A DNA stretch of 64,000 bases from Gammaproteobacteria bacterium (lineage in GTDB: Bacteria; Pseudomonadota; Gammaproteobacteria; Acidiferrobacterales; SZUA-150). Below, piece by piece: positions 25,799-35,130 of the stretch. Location of the stretch: positions 124,001 through 188,000 of the forward strand of contig JAOUOD010000005.1 in assembly GCA_029880545.1 (NCBI GenBank), read 5' to 3'. How positions within the stretch are numbered: position 1 is the first letter of the stretch; each line of letters begins with the position of its first letter. The position numbers and the translations under genes were made by a program. The notes beneath the pieces are model-generated. The model did no database searches. It was not told where the DNA came from and saw nothing but the letters and a program-made list of their open reading frames with translations.

Positions 25799-27037
25799 AT
25801 GCTGAACGCTGTCTTGTCCGTCTATTCGCTGTTGCTTGCAATTTGCATTCTTCTGCTCGGCTCCGGGTTATTGGGAACCGTCATAGGTCTTCGTGCCGGC
25901 CTGGAAGGTTTCTCCAATACTGTTACCGGTATCGTGATGTCGGCGTTCTTCGTTGGCTACATCATTGGCGCCTACCTGTGCCCACGCCTTGTTCGCAGTG
26001 TCGGTTATATACGGGCGTATTCAGTTTTTGCCGCGATCGCTGCGGTTGCCATGATTCTCCACGGGCTCATCATCGATGCCTTTGTCTGGTGGTGGTTGCG
26101 CATCATCAGTGGCGTCTGTGTCATGGGTCTGTACATGATCATCGAAAGCTGGCTCAACAGCATGATCAAGGAGCATCCCAAGCGCGGCCGCATCTTTTCC
26201 GTATACATGATGATCACGCTCGCTTCTCTGGGTGCGGGCCAGTATTTCCTGCTGCTTTACGGTCCGTCTGAGCTCGCGAGTTTCGCGCTCGGCGCGATAT
26301 TTTTCATTCTGTCCCTGGTCCCTGTTGCGGTCACGCGCCTAAGTCAGCCAGTTAACGTTTCAGTTCCCAGGATGATGCTTCGAAAGCTGGTCAAGGCATC
26401 GCCATTGGGTGCGGCGGGCGCATTCTGTTCAGGTCTGGCCAGCGGTGCATTCTGGGGAATGGGGGCACTGTATGCGCGCGGCATGGGTTTCGACAGCAGC
26501 GGTATCGCCATATTTATCAGCGCTATCGTGTTTGGCGGAGTATTGTTGCAGTACCCGATCGGCCATCAATCTGACCTGCACGACAGGCGCTCTGTGTTGA
26601 CGGTAGTTTCCATAGTGTCAGCGCTGGTAGCTGGCGTTGCTTTCCTGGTGACGCCCGCAATCCAGCCGTTGTTTCTTGGTATTGTCCTGTTATACGGAGG
26701 CGTTTCGTTTTCTGTCTACTCGCTTTCAGTGGCGCATACCCAGGACCAGGTAACCGCCGACCAGGTGCTTGATGTGACACGAAGCCTGTTGCTGCTGAAT
26801 GGAACCGGGGCGGCTCTGGGTCCTGTCGTGGCCGGCGTCATGATGCAACAGATGGGCGATGGGTCCTTGATGCTGTGCTTCTCGCTAGTGTTCTTGCTGT
26901 TGGCGCTGTTCGCAATTTATCGTCATTTGGCAGGAGAGCCGATTCCTGAAGAGGCCCAGGAAGGATTTGTATCGGTTACCCGTACCAGTCCTGAAATAAT
27001 CGGAATGAATCCGCGGGCAGACAACAGTCACCAATAA
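25799..27037 (+). CDS. MFS transporter, YcaD-like
   Basis: 412 residues with about 12 hydrophobic segments. The MFS loop 2-3 motif appears as GAYLCPRLVRSVGYIRAY, and a second related motif as QYPIGHQSDLHDRRSVL in the second half. The start (LYSLLLAICILLLGSGLLGTVIGLRA pattern) and IESWLN recall the YcaD / MFS_1 subgroup of unknown substrate. The tail (~30 residues) is hydrophilic. 69 bases separate it from the BFD-like gene. The substrate cannot be predicted. Confidence 0.85.
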   Translation: MLNAVLSVYSLLLAICILLLGSGLLGTVIGLRAGLEGFSNTVTGIVMSAFFVGYIIGAYLCPRLVRSVGYIRAYSVFAAIAAVAMILHGLIIDAFVWWWLRIISGVCVMGLYMIIESWLNSMIKEHPKRGRIFSVYMMITLASLGAGQYFLLLYGPSELASFALGAIFFILSLVPVAVTRLSQPVNVSVPRMMLRKLVKASPLGAAGAFCSGLASGAFWGMGALYARGMGFDSSGIAIFISAIVFGGVLLQYPIGHQSDLHDRRSVLTVVSIVSALVAGVAFLVTPAIQPLFLGIVLLYGGVSFSVYSLSVAHTQDQVTADQVLDVTRSLLLLNGTGAALGPVVAGVMMQQMGDGSLMLCFSLVFLLLALFAIYRHLAGEPIPEEAQEGFVSVTRTSPEIIGMNPRADNSHQ

Positions 27038-27436
27038 TGCATCACAATGTTTGCTGGATCATTGAATAAACAGCGAATAAACGAATTGTTCAGCCTCCTG
27101 CTAAAGTATCAGTGAATCTGATTGCTATCATTATATACATACCTGGACCGGGAAATGGTTACTGGTCGAAGGCTTGTTGCCACATACCTGTTGATAACAG
27201 GAGCTGGTGCCATAGGTAGCCGGGTATGGAAAGCCTGAATATGGGGCAGATCGTCAAATTGTTCGGCCGGCTAATGATTATTTTTGGCCGATTCTGCAAC
27301 CGGTTGTGGCAGCCGGTCCGGTAGCACCACTATGAGTATACGATGGCTGCTGCCAGTCGCCGCTGGCGTTCGCGGCGGCAACCTGGATCGGGTCAGGTTG
27401 ATCAGAATGTTTTAACAGCCCCGGTTTAAAGGGCTG
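27038..27436. other. 399-base gap between convergent genes
   Basis: Downstream of both neighbouring genes. An inverted repeat TTAACAGCCC / GGGCTGTTAA (27412-27421, 27431-27440) overlaps the stop of the SDR gene and could be a weak terminator; there is no U tract. I see no gene in the rest. Confidence 0.5.
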
Positions 27437-28270
27437 TTAATCGCTCACCTTCCAGGCCACCCAGTCCAGCATGAATGCCGGCAACAACCGGCGTAGCGCA
27501 TGGAACAGGTAGGTCGGGAAGGTGACCGGGTATCGTATACGCGGTTTTTTTGCCTTTAATGCGTGAAGCGTTTTCTCCAGGCAGGCCTCCGGTGGCAAGG
27601 TAAACGGCATTCTGCCGGCCCGTCCTTCCAGTCTTTGTTCCATGGCAAGATAGCGTGCCTTGTGCGCGCTGCTATCCGGGACGATGTTCTTTTTGTACAT
27701 GGCGTAAGCGTTGTCGCGAAACTTGCTGACAATGGGGCCGGGTTCGACCAGGCTGATATGTACACCGCTGCCCCTGAGTTCCAGTCGCATGGTGTCAGAC
27801 AGGGCTTCCAGGGCAAACTTGGTGGCGTTGTAGGCGCCGCGGTAGGCAAGGCAGACAATTCCCAGCACCGAGCTGATCTGGATAATGCGGCCTTCGCCTT
27901 GCTCGCGCATTACCGGCAAGAGCAGATTGGTCAGCTCCTGGGTGCCAAACAGGTTGGTCTCGAATTGCTCACGCAGCACTTCCCGGCGCAGGTCTTCCAC
28001 GGCCCCCGGTTGGCCATAGGCGCCGTTATTAACCAGTCCATAAAGTTTGCCACCGGTGAGCTCAAGAACCGTCTCAACCGCGCTGCGAATTGAATGGCTG
28101 TCAGCCAGGTCCAGTTGCACGGCTTCGTGACCCAGCGATTTCAGCATGGCCACGTCCTCCTGTTTGCGTGCACTGGCGATAACACGGAAGCCGTGGTCAC
28201 GCAGACCATTGGCCAGACATAAACCGATGCCGCTGGAGCAGCCGGTTATCAATACAGCATGTTGAATCAT
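27437..28270 (-). CDS. Short-chain dehydrogenase/reductase
   Basis: 277 residues, classical SDR. Cofactor motif TGCSSGIG (9-16), NNGAYG, the catalytic Ser in ISSVLG and YNATK (Tyr/Lys). An Arg in ASARKQED after strand 2 suggests NADP(H). The C-terminal 60 residues (PTYLFHALRRLLPAFMLDWVAWKV) are hydrophobic and amphipathic, which suggests membrane association. The start is the ATG at 28270; the frame extends upstream without homology. Substrate unknown. Confidence 0.88.
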   Translation of the reverse strand: MIQHAVLITGCSSGIGLCLANGLRDHGFRVIASARKQEDVAMLKSLGHEAVQLDLADSHSIRSAVETVLELTGGKLYGLVNNGAYGQPGAVEDLRREVLREQFETNLFGTQELTNLLLPVMREQGEGRIIQISSVLGIVCLAYRGAYNATKFALEALSDTMRLELRGSGVHISLVEPGPIVSKFRDNAYAMYKKNIVPDSSAHKARYLAMEQRLEGRAGRMPFTLPPEACLEKTLHALKAKKPRIRYPVTFPTYLFHALRRLLPAFMLDWVAWKVSD

Positions 28271-28386
28271 GATGGTCTCGCGAAATGTGCCTGGCGGCAG
28301 TTTAACCAAACTGGCGCATGGATACATCTCCCGTTGTGTCGTACTGACTGCAGTGCACAACAGCTCGTCGTCAATGCCGGTTTATG

Positions 28387-28392
28387 TATAAT
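28387..28392 (+). promoter_or_regulatory. Probable -10 element of the HD-GYP gene
   Basis: Perfect TATAAT 33 bases before the start codon, in the 154-base divergent gap. The -35 region is weak. Predicted transcription start near 28399. Confidence 0.45.
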
Positions 28393-28424
28393 GGATGAAC
28401 CGGGGATGGGGATAGCCCGAAAAC

Positions 28425-30323
28425 ATGAAAAAAACCGTATATCTGTCAGATCAGGTAAGAGAAAGGTGTCCGGGACTAAACGACTGGATAGCCTTGCGCA
28501 TTGGCGAACATCAGTTGTGCTCGTTGACTGCCGCGAAAGTGTTTTCCGGCGCGGAGCCGGCATTGGTTATTGTGGGCTATGAACAAGGCCGCCCTTGGCT
28601 GGAAGACTGGGTTGTACCGTACCCATTGATTATCTTCTGGGCCAGGTCAGGCCAGGTTTTGCCGCCTGAGCTGATGGATCACCCGCGCTTTCATGGACGT
28701 ATCAATGAAGCCGACGCCACCGATCAGCAGTTGCTGGTAATCAAGTCGGCACTGGACCGGATTCGTGATCAACAGCATATCGCGGAGATGATGGATGATA
28801 TTCTCGAGGTAGGCCGGGCGTTGGCATCGGAAAAGAACCTGGACAGGTTGTTTGACCTGATTCTCGATCATGCACAAAAATTGCTTAATGCCGATGGCGC
28901 ATCCATCTATACACGCGACAAGAACGGAAAGTTGTATTTCCGGTTATGGCGCAATGCATCTACTGATACAAAGGCGGAGGCACAAAAGACTCTGGTAGGC
29001 GACAAGAGTATTGCCGGCTACGTCGCACAAACCGGTGAGCCGGTTTTGCTGGACGATGCCTACGATATTCCCGAATCAGCACCTTACACGTTTAACCCGG
29101 CGTCGGATCGCAGCATTAATTACCATACGCGCTCCATGCTCACTTTGCCCATGCGTAACAAGGCCGGTGATGTGGTTGGTGTGTTGCAGCTGATTAATCG
29201 CAAACGAGAGCCTGATGCCCGGCTGGCTACCGCCGGGGATTGTGATGCGTTCGTCGTGTCATTTGGTGAGCCGGATATTCGCATTGCCCAGGCGCTCGCC
29301 GGCCAGGCGGGATCAGCCCTGGAAAACAGCATTCTCTATTCGGATATCGAGAACCTGTTCGAAGGATTTATCAAGGCGTCGGTGCAGGCTATCGAAGCAC
29401 GGGATCCTACTACGGCCGGTCATTCATTTCGTGTTGCCGAGTTTACGGATCGCCTGGCCAGGGCCGTGGACCGGTCCGATAGCCGAATTTATCGCGATAT
29501 TCGCTTTGACCGGGAAGAACTTCGCGAGATCCGGTTTGCATCGCTGCTACATGATTTCGGCAAGGTTGGCGTGCGCGAAAATGTGCTGGTGAAATCTCAC
29601 AAGCTCTACCCGTTTGAAATGGAAGTACTCAAGCAGCGTTTCCTGCTGGCGCGGACCAGCTTCGAGCGGGAGTCGATGTCACGAATTATCGGGCTGTACG
29701 AGCGGGCCGAACACCCCGACCAGGTGGCTGAGGAGCGTGAGCAAATTGAGCAACTGCTGAAGCAAGAAGGGCAGAGACTTGACCGATTCCTCGAAGTGGT
29801 GCTGCACGCAAACGAACCCGCAGTATCCGATACCTTGGCAAGCGACGAGTTGCAAGAAGTGGCGAAATACCGGTTTCGAAATGTCGACGGCAGGACCACG
29901 CGGTTGCTGGATGATTTCGAATTTGCCTGCCTCGCGCTTGCAAAGGGCAGCTTGAACGAGGAAGAGCGCCTGGAGATCGAGTCCCATGTGACCCACACTT
30001 TTGCCTTCCTCAGCCTGATTCCGTGGACGCGGAACCTGTCGAAACTGCCCCATATTGCCTACGGTCACCACGAGAAACTGGACGGCACCGGTTACCCGTT
30101 GGGGCTGAGTGGTGACGAGATTCCGATCCAGACACGAATGATGACTATTTCCGATATTTACGATGCGCTGACGGCCTCTGACCGGCCATACAAGAAATCG
30201 CTGTCACCTGAACGAGCACTGGATATACTGGCAGCGGAAGCCGGCGCTGGCAAAGTGGATGGCGATCTTTTCCGGGTATTTGTAGATTCCGGTGCCCACC
30301 GGCTGATCGATTCCGACCGCTAA
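28425..30323 (+). CDS. HD-GYP phosphodiesterase with GAF domain and a long insert
   Basis: 632 residues, soluble. Residues ~1-110 have a receiver-like pattern without a clear phospho-site. A GAF domain covers ~135-305 (GASIYTRDKNGKLYFR, MLTLPMRNKAGDVVGVLQLINR). The HD-GYP domain begins near 318 (EARDPTTAGHSFRVAEF) with LLHDFGKVGV, and finishes with GHHEKLDGTGYPLGL and SDIYDALTASDRPYKK. Between the HD and GYP halves lies a Glu/Gln/Arg-rich helical insert of about 100 residues that standard HD-GYP domains lack. Metal ligands appear intact, so it probably cleaves cyclic di-GMP. Start: ATG after CCGAAAAC; no ideal ribosome site. Confidence 0.9.
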   Translation: MKKTVYLSDQVRERCPGLNDWIALRIGEHQLCSLTAAKVFSGAEPALVIVGYEQGRPWLEDWVVPYPLIIFWARSGQVLPPELMDHPRFHGRINEADATDQQLLVIKSALDRIRDQQHIAEMMDDILEVGRALASEKNLDRLFDLILDHAQKLLNADGASIYTRDKNGKLYFRLWRNASTDTKAEAQKTLVGDKSIAGYVAQTGEPVLLDDAYDIPESAPYTFNPASDRSINYHTRSMLTLPMRNKAGDVVGVLQLINRKREPDARLATAGDCDAFVVSFGEPDIRIAQALAGQAGSALENSILYSDIENLFEGFIKASVQAIEARDPTTAGHSFRVAEFTDRLARAVDRSDSRIYRDIRFDREELREIRFASLLHDFGKVGVRENVLVKSHKLYPFEMEVLKQRFLLARTSFERESMSRIIGLYERAEHPDQVAEEREQIEQLLKQEGQRLDRFLEVVLHANEPAVSDTLASDELQEVAKYRFRNVDGRTTRLLDDFEFACLALAKGSLNEEERLEIESHVTHTFAFLSLIPWTRNLSKLPHIAYGHHEKLDGTGYPLGLSGDEIPIQTRMMTISDIYDALTASDRPYKKSLSPERALDILAAEAGAGKVDGDLFRVFVDSGAHRLIDSDR

Positions 30324-30445
30324 TTCAGGCGACGATTTTGTCCCGGCACGCTCCGAGAGTATAATCCCGCCGCAACCGGCTGCCGGCATTCGCCTGTCAT
30401 CGGCCGGCCTCAAGACAATCCCTGTGGGAAGGATCAAGTAATCTC

Positions 30446-31387
30446 ATGAGCGACAAGTTGCGCGTTGGGGTGGTCGGAGTCGGCTACCTTGGAAAGTTCC
30501 ATGCCCGGATTTATTCGGAAATGGAGGGAGTGGACCTGGTAGGTGTTGTGGACAGCGATGCTGCCGTGGCCGAATCCATCGCTGCTGAATACAACACCCG
30601 GGCCTACACGGACTTTCGGGATCTGCTCGACAAGGTCGATGCAGTCAATATCGTGGTGCCTACAAGCTACCACCTGGACGTGGCGCGCCCGTTTCTTGAG
30701 CGCGGTATACACATGCTGATGGAGAAACCCATTGCCACGACGGTTGAGGAAGGCGAGCAACTGGTGGCGCTGGCGGAAAAGGCCGGCTGTATCTTCCAGG
30801 TGGGCCATCTTGAGCGCTACAATTCCGGTTTGCGTGCACTGATTGATCGCATGCAGGGCAAGCCAAGTTTTATCGAGGTGCATCGCCTGGGTACTTTTGT
30901 CGAGCGTGCCACGGATGTGGACGTCATTACCGACCTGATGATCCATGATATTGATATTGTTGGCGCACTGATGGGTGTTCCGGCAGTGAAGGTGGATGCA
31001 TCCGGCGCCCATGTTTTGACCGATCATATTGATATCGCCAATGCGCGAATTGAGTTTGAGGGCGGGGCGGTTGCCAATGTCACCGCAAGTCGCGTATCCA
31101 ACAAGCGTTTTCGTCGTATCCGCGTATTTGGCAGCAAGCAGTACTACAGCCTCGACTTTGCCGAGCAGCGCCTGGAAGTGGTTACTGCCGGGGACATTGA
31201 TCCGGAAACCGGACGCCCTTCCATTACCCAGGAAAAACTGGATATCGAACCGCAACCGCCACTGGATGCGGAACTGGCCGATTTTATTGATGCAGTCCGA
31301 AACAAGCGCCCACCACTGGTGGACGGACGTACAGGTCTTGAGGCCTTGCGCATGGCATTCAAGATTAAGGAGTCTATTGGTTTATGA
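30446..31387 (+). CDS. Gfo/Idh/MocA-family sugar-nucleotide oxidoreductase
   Basis: 313 residues. NAD-binding GVGYLGKFHARIY near residues 11-23, the MEKPIATT motif with its Lys, and IHDIDIVGALMG with the catalytic His. The start follows GGAAGGATCAAGTAATCTC. It overlaps the aminotransferase gene by four bases (ATGA). This pairing occurs in pathways making 3-amino or 2,3-diamino sugar nucleotides for lipopolysaccharide, as in WbpB/WbpE; the dehydrogenase makes the 3-keto substrate. No acetyltransferase or glycosyltransferase lies beside it. Confidence 0.88.
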   Translation: MSDKLRVGVVGVGYLGKFHARIYSEMEGVDLVGVVDSDAAVAESIAAEYNTRAYTDFRDLLDKVDAVNIVVPTSYHLDVARPFLERGIHMLMEKPIATTVEEGEQLVALAEKAGCIFQVGHLERYNSGLRALIDRMQGKPSFIEVHRLGTFVERATDVDVITDLMIHDIDIVGALMGVPAVKVDASGAHVLTDHIDIANARIEFEGGAVANVTASRVSNKRFRRIRVFGSKQYYSLDFAEQRLEVVTAGDIDPETGRPSITQEKLDIEPQPPLDAELADFIDAVRNKRPPLVDGRTGLEALRMAFKIKESIGL

Positions 31388-32502
31388 GTAAAGAAATCAC
31401 CTCTGTTCCCTTTCTCGATCTGACAAAGGAATTTAGCAGTCTTGAAGAAGAGTGGTTCGCCATGATTCGCGAAGTTGGCAGCAAGGGCGCGTTCATTCTT
31501 GGCGAGAACGTCAGTGCTTTTGAAAGGGAGGCTGCGGAATATCTTGGTGTTAAATCTACCATCAGTGTTGCTAACGGTACCGATGCACTGGTGTTGTCGC
31601 TGCGCGCACTGGGCGTTGGTCCGGGCGATGAAGTGATTACTTCGCCTTATACATTCTTTGCCAGTGCCGAAGCGGTCAACATGGTTGGTGCAACACCGGT
31701 TTTTGCCGATATCGACTATGACAGTTTCTGCCTGGACCCGGACAGTGTTCGTTCGAAGATTACCGGCAAGACGCGAGCCATTATCCCTGTGCATATATTT
31801 GGTCAGCCGGTAAACATGGATGCACTCGGCAGTATTGCCAGCGACCATGGCCTGCGTATTGTTGAAGATTGTGCCCAGGCATTTGGTGCGAGCGATGGCC
31901 AGAAGCGAGTCGGCGCCTGGGGTGATGCCGGCAGTTTCAGTTTTTACCCGACCAAGGTTCTCGGTTGTTACGGTGACGGCGGTTTGATCTCCACCAATAA
32001 CGAAGAGATTGATGCCCATATTCGCAAGCTGCGCAACCACGGCGCGACTGCGCCCTTTATGCACGACGAGATTGGCACCAACAGCCGGTTGGATGAAATC
32101 CAGGCAGCATTGTTGCGAATCAAGCTCCGGTCCATGGACGTGGCGCTCGCCGGGCGTCGTCGCGTCGCAGCCATGTATACTGAGCGGCTTAAAGATGTGG
32201 CTATAGCGGTGCCGGCTATCAAGGAAGGCATAGGCCATGCCTATAACCTTTTCACTATTCGCATCAATAATCGTGACCAGGTGCGCGAGCGCCTGACCAA
32301 TGCAAAAGTGGGTTCATCCCTGTGTTACCCGTTGCCGTTACATTTGCAGGAAGTGTACAAGCCTCTTGGATACAAGCCGGGAGACCTGCCTGTTGCCGAA
32401 AAGGCGTCTACGGAAGCGCTGTCGTTACCGATTTATCCGGATATGCCCAAGGACCATATACAATATGTATGTGACCTGGTTGTGGACGCGGTATCCGGGT
32501 AA
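31384..32502 (+). CDS. DegT/DnrJ/EryC1-family sugar-nucleotide aminotransferase
   Basis: 372 residues, PLP-dependent. NGTDALVLSL, SPYTFFASAEA, VEDCAQAFGA (Asp binds the pyridine nitrogen) and SFYPTKVLGCYGDGG with Lys191 as Schiff-base lysine are all present. Likely WbpE-like, aminating the 3-keto sugar made by the preceding enzyme. Translation is coupled through the ATGA overlap. The specific sugar cannot be fixed from sequence alone. Confidence 0.9.
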   Translation: MSKEITSVPFLDLTKEFSSLEEEWFAMIREVGSKGAFILGENVSAFEREAAEYLGVKSTISVANGTDALVLSLRALGVGPGDEVITSPYTFFASAEAVNMVGATPVFADIDYDSFCLDPDSVRSKITGKTRAIIPVHIFGQPVNMDALGSIASDHGLRIVEDCAQAFGASDGQKRVGAWGDAGSFSFYPTKVLGCYGDGGLISTNNEEIDAHIRKLRNHGATAPFMHDEIGTNSRLDEIQAALLRIKLRSMDVALAGRRRVAAMYTERLKDVAIAVPAIKEGIGHAYNLFTIRINNRDQVRERLTNAKVGSSLCYPLPLHLQEVYKPLGYKPGDLPVAEKASTEALSLPIYPDMPKDHIQYVCDLVVDAVSG

Positions 32503-32691
32503 AAACCCGAAAATTGACCCTGAAATGGATTTCGGGGAATTCAGTGACATTTCCTGCCTAGCGACTATTCTCTAGAAGAGGGGGAAGAGGCACGATCTTC
32601 CTTCCTGAAAAATCAACAAGTTAGTATATAGTCCAGATAATCCGTGCTGGATCAGGCGGCCATGGCTGGATAATTTCGCGGAGGAGGGGTT

Positions 32692-33540
32692 ATGGGGGTG
32701 TCGACGAATTTTGCGGTCGCGGGGGCGTTCGCCCTGCTGCTGGCGGGGCTGGCAAATGCGGGTGACAGTACAAGTCAGCCGATTCGGGGCGGTGGCGCGC
32801 ATTTTTCCTGGGTAGTGTTCGAGGCGCTTGAATCTGAACTGGAACAGAAAACCGGGCGCGAGCTTACCCTGTTCGGTCGAAAGTCCATGCTTGGTGCAGG
32901 CTGCAAGGCGGGCATTGATGTGGCCAAGGAAAGTCGTCCTGGTCATGAGACCTTTGGCCTGGTGTGCTGTGATACAAAAAAGGAGATTCTTGAAAAAGAA
33001 GGCCTGGTCCAGCACCCGATTGCCAACGAACCGATTCTTATTCTTGTGAACAAGTCCAACCCGGTAAATGATCTGTCCGTTGACCAGGTGCGCGGCCTGT
33101 TCAGTGGCAAGATTCGTAACTGGAAACAGGTAGGCGGGCCGGACAAACCGGTTGCCGTGATCACCCGTCTGCATTGCAAACACAATCCCGGGCACTGGAA
33201 AACAATCCTGCCGGGTGAGGAGCATTTCAGCAAGGATCGCGTCAACGTCAAAAGCGCCGCAGAAATGGTGGCGCGGGTCACGGATTTTGCCAATGCCATA
33301 GGTCATACCGGTTCCACCTGGGACTTTGGCAGCGACAGCCGGGTCAAGGCAGTGAAAATTGGCGGGATCGAGGCCAGCACCGAAAACATGAAGAAGAAGC
33401 GTTATCCGTTTTTCCGGCAACTGGGTGTGGTGACAGTCAAACAGCCTGGCAAGGATGTTATGCAGATTATTCATGAAGTTCAGGCAGGTGAAAGTTTCAG
33501 GAAGTTGGCCAGGCAATACAGCTTGCAGCCGTTACATTGA
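32692..33540 (+). CDS. PstS-like periplasmic binding protein
   Basis: 282 residues with a signal peptide ending near LANAG. It resembles phosphate-type solute-binding proteins: LTLFGRKSMLGAGCKAG, EPILILVNKSNPVNDLSVDQVRGLFSGKIRNWKQVGG and IGHTGSTWDF. No ABC permease or ATPase lies nearby. The stop overlaps the next open frame, which encodes a membrane diguanylate cyclase, so it is more plausibly a sensor module than an uptake component. ATG after GGAGGAGGGGTT. Confidence 0.85.
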   Translation: MGVSTNFAVAGAFALLLAGLANAGDSTSQPIRGGGAHFSWVVFEALESELEQKTGRELTLFGRKSMLGAGCKAGIDVAKESRPGHETFGLVCCDTKKEILEKEGLVQHPIANEPILILVNKSNPVNDLSVDQVRGLFSGKIRNWKQVGGPDKPVAVITRLHCKHNPGHWKTILPGEEHFSKDRVNVKSAAEMVARVTDFANAIGHTGSTWDFGSDSRVKAVKIGGIEASTENMKKKRYPFFRQLGVVTVKQPGKDVMQIIHEVQAGESFRKLARQYSLQPLH

Positions 33541-33566
33541 TCGGGAAAGCAGATACTGGTGGAATC

Positions 33567-35117
33567 GTGATTTCGATTCTTGGCACATATCATAGACGAC
33601 TCGTTTTTTACATGGTGCTGTTGCTGGTATTCCTGGTGACAGTCTTGCTGGTCAATTACCAGATCAGTCGCAGTGCCATTGTCGAGCAGGCACAAAACAG
33701 TCTTGAACGCCTGGCCAGCCAGGTGAGCAGTAACGTCGCACTGGAATCCCGTGCACTCGACCAGCATGTCGAGATGATCCGCAACAGTATTGAATTGTCG
33801 GAATACATGTTTATTGTCGTGTCCATTGGCAGTTCGCCGGAGCCATTGCAGACGCTGTTCTCCCGGAAATTTGGCTGGTTGCCTGTCGGTCATGCCATGG
33901 CCATATCACGCAAGGGCAAGCAGCTGTTGCCGGAAAAGCGCAAGGACTTTTCCGCGGTAATCAGGGATAAAATTGATTTCACTACACCGACGCGCAGCAG
34001 TTTCTTTATTCTGCATCATGACGTGATTCACATTGTGTCAGTCGCACCGGTTTATTATCAGAAGGAGTTTCTTGGCAACTTCATTCTGGTACGGGATCTG
34101 GACAAGGAATGGATGACCCAGGTTGCAAGGGAAAGCGGAGGACATCTTTTTCTTGTAAACAGGAGCGAACTGGTATGGACCACCCGGAAACAGCTGCAAC
34201 CGGGCAGCAGTTTTTCGGTGACAGACGGCATGATCATGGCGGGGTCGGAGAAGTATCGCGCCCAGCCCATTATTCTTGATGAAGGCGCCAAAGGCTTGTT
34301 GCTGTGGTTTGGCCTGGATGAATACAAGCTCACCAACGCGTTGGCAAAAAACGGGTACCTTCTTCTTGGCGGTGTACTCGCCGGATCGCTGGCAATCCTG
34401 TTTTCCGGGTTTCTGATGCTGCGAAACTTCCGCAGTCCCTTGCGGAACCTGTTGCACAAGATGCAGCAGGTCGAAAGCGGAGACTTTCCCCGAATCGAGA
34501 AGCTGCCTTTTTCGGACGAAATCAGTCAGCTGAATAACCGGTTCTCGGAAATGGTGCAAAGCCTTGAATCACAACAAAAGGAAATTGAAACCAAGAACGA
34601 GCAGCTTGCCGAACAGGCATCAACCGATGTGCTGACCGGCCTGTTTAACCGGCGCCATTTGTATGATTTGTTTCCCAAGCTGTTGTCTGAATCTCGACGC
34701 AACAATAAACAGCTGGTGGTAATTCTTGCCGACCTTGACAAGTTCAAGAACATTAATGATCGGTATGGCCATTTGCTGGGTGATGAATGCCTGCGTCATT
34801 TCTCGCACATTATGCAGATGTGTTGCCGATCCAGTGATTTTATCTTTCGCATGGGTGGAGAGGAATTCCTGATCCTCAGTATCGGCGACTATGAAGGCGG
34901 TATGGTGTTGGCGGAAAAAATTCGCAAGTCTCTTGAAAGCTCGCCACTGGATCACAAATCCGGCCTGGTAAACCTGACTGTAAGTATTGGAGTGGGGGCG
35001 GCGCCGGAAGGGGCGGCGCCGGATACACTTAATGAAGTCCTGGCGGACGTGGACCGGGCGTTGTATGAGGCCAAGGCGCGCGGTCGAAACAGGGTTGCAG
35101 CAGTCACTTCCGGATAA
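33567..35117 (+). CDS. Membrane diguanylate cyclase (GGDEF)
   Basis: About 516 residues: a first membrane helix (MVLLLVFLVTVLLVNY), a ~215-residue periplasmic domain (probably double Cache-like), a second membrane helix (YLLLGGVLAGSLAILFSGFLML), a HAMP-like region, and a GGDEF domain with DVLTGLFNRR, DLDKFKNINDRYGHLLGD and an active-site MGGEEF. No EAL. It makes cyclic di-GMP; an inhibitory site RxxD is not evident. I choose GTG at 33567, which has GGTGG four bases upstream, over a TTG at 33537. The preceding PstS-like gene probably supplies its signal. Confidence 0.9.
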   Translation: MISILGTYHRRLVFYMVLLLVFLVTVLLVNYQISRSAIVEQAQNSLERLASQVSSNVALESRALDQHVEMIRNSIELSEYMFIVVSIGSSPEPLQTLFSRKFGWLPVGHAMAISRKGKQLLPEKRKDFSAVIRDKIDFTTPTRSSFFILHHDVIHIVSVAPVYYQKEFLGNFILVRDLDKEWMTQVARESGGHLFLVNRSELVWTTRKQLQPGSSFSVTDGMIMAGSEKYRAQPIILDEGAKGLLLWFGLDEYKLTNALAKNGYLLLGGVLAGSLAILFSGFLMLRNFRSPLRNLLHKMQQVESGDFPRIEKLPFSDEISQLNNRFSEMVQSLESQQKEIETKNEQLAEQASTDVLTGLFNRRHLYDLFPKLLSESRRNNKQLVVILADLDKFKNINDRYGHLLGDECLRHFSHIMQMCCRSSDFIFRMGGEEFLILSIGDYEGGMVLAEKIRKSLESSPLDHKSGLVNLTVSIGVGAAPEGAAPDTLNEVLADVDRALYEAKARGRNRVAAVTSG

Positions 35118-35130
35118 CGCGGCCGAGCAG

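Noticed and set aside
31144-32238. 364-residue frame on the minus strand
   Set aside because: It is the shadow of the oxidoreductase and aminotransferase genes, which have clear motifs and a translational overlap.
32572-33516. 314-residue minus-strand frame
   Set aside because: Antisense to the PstS-like gene; no motif, no ribosome site.
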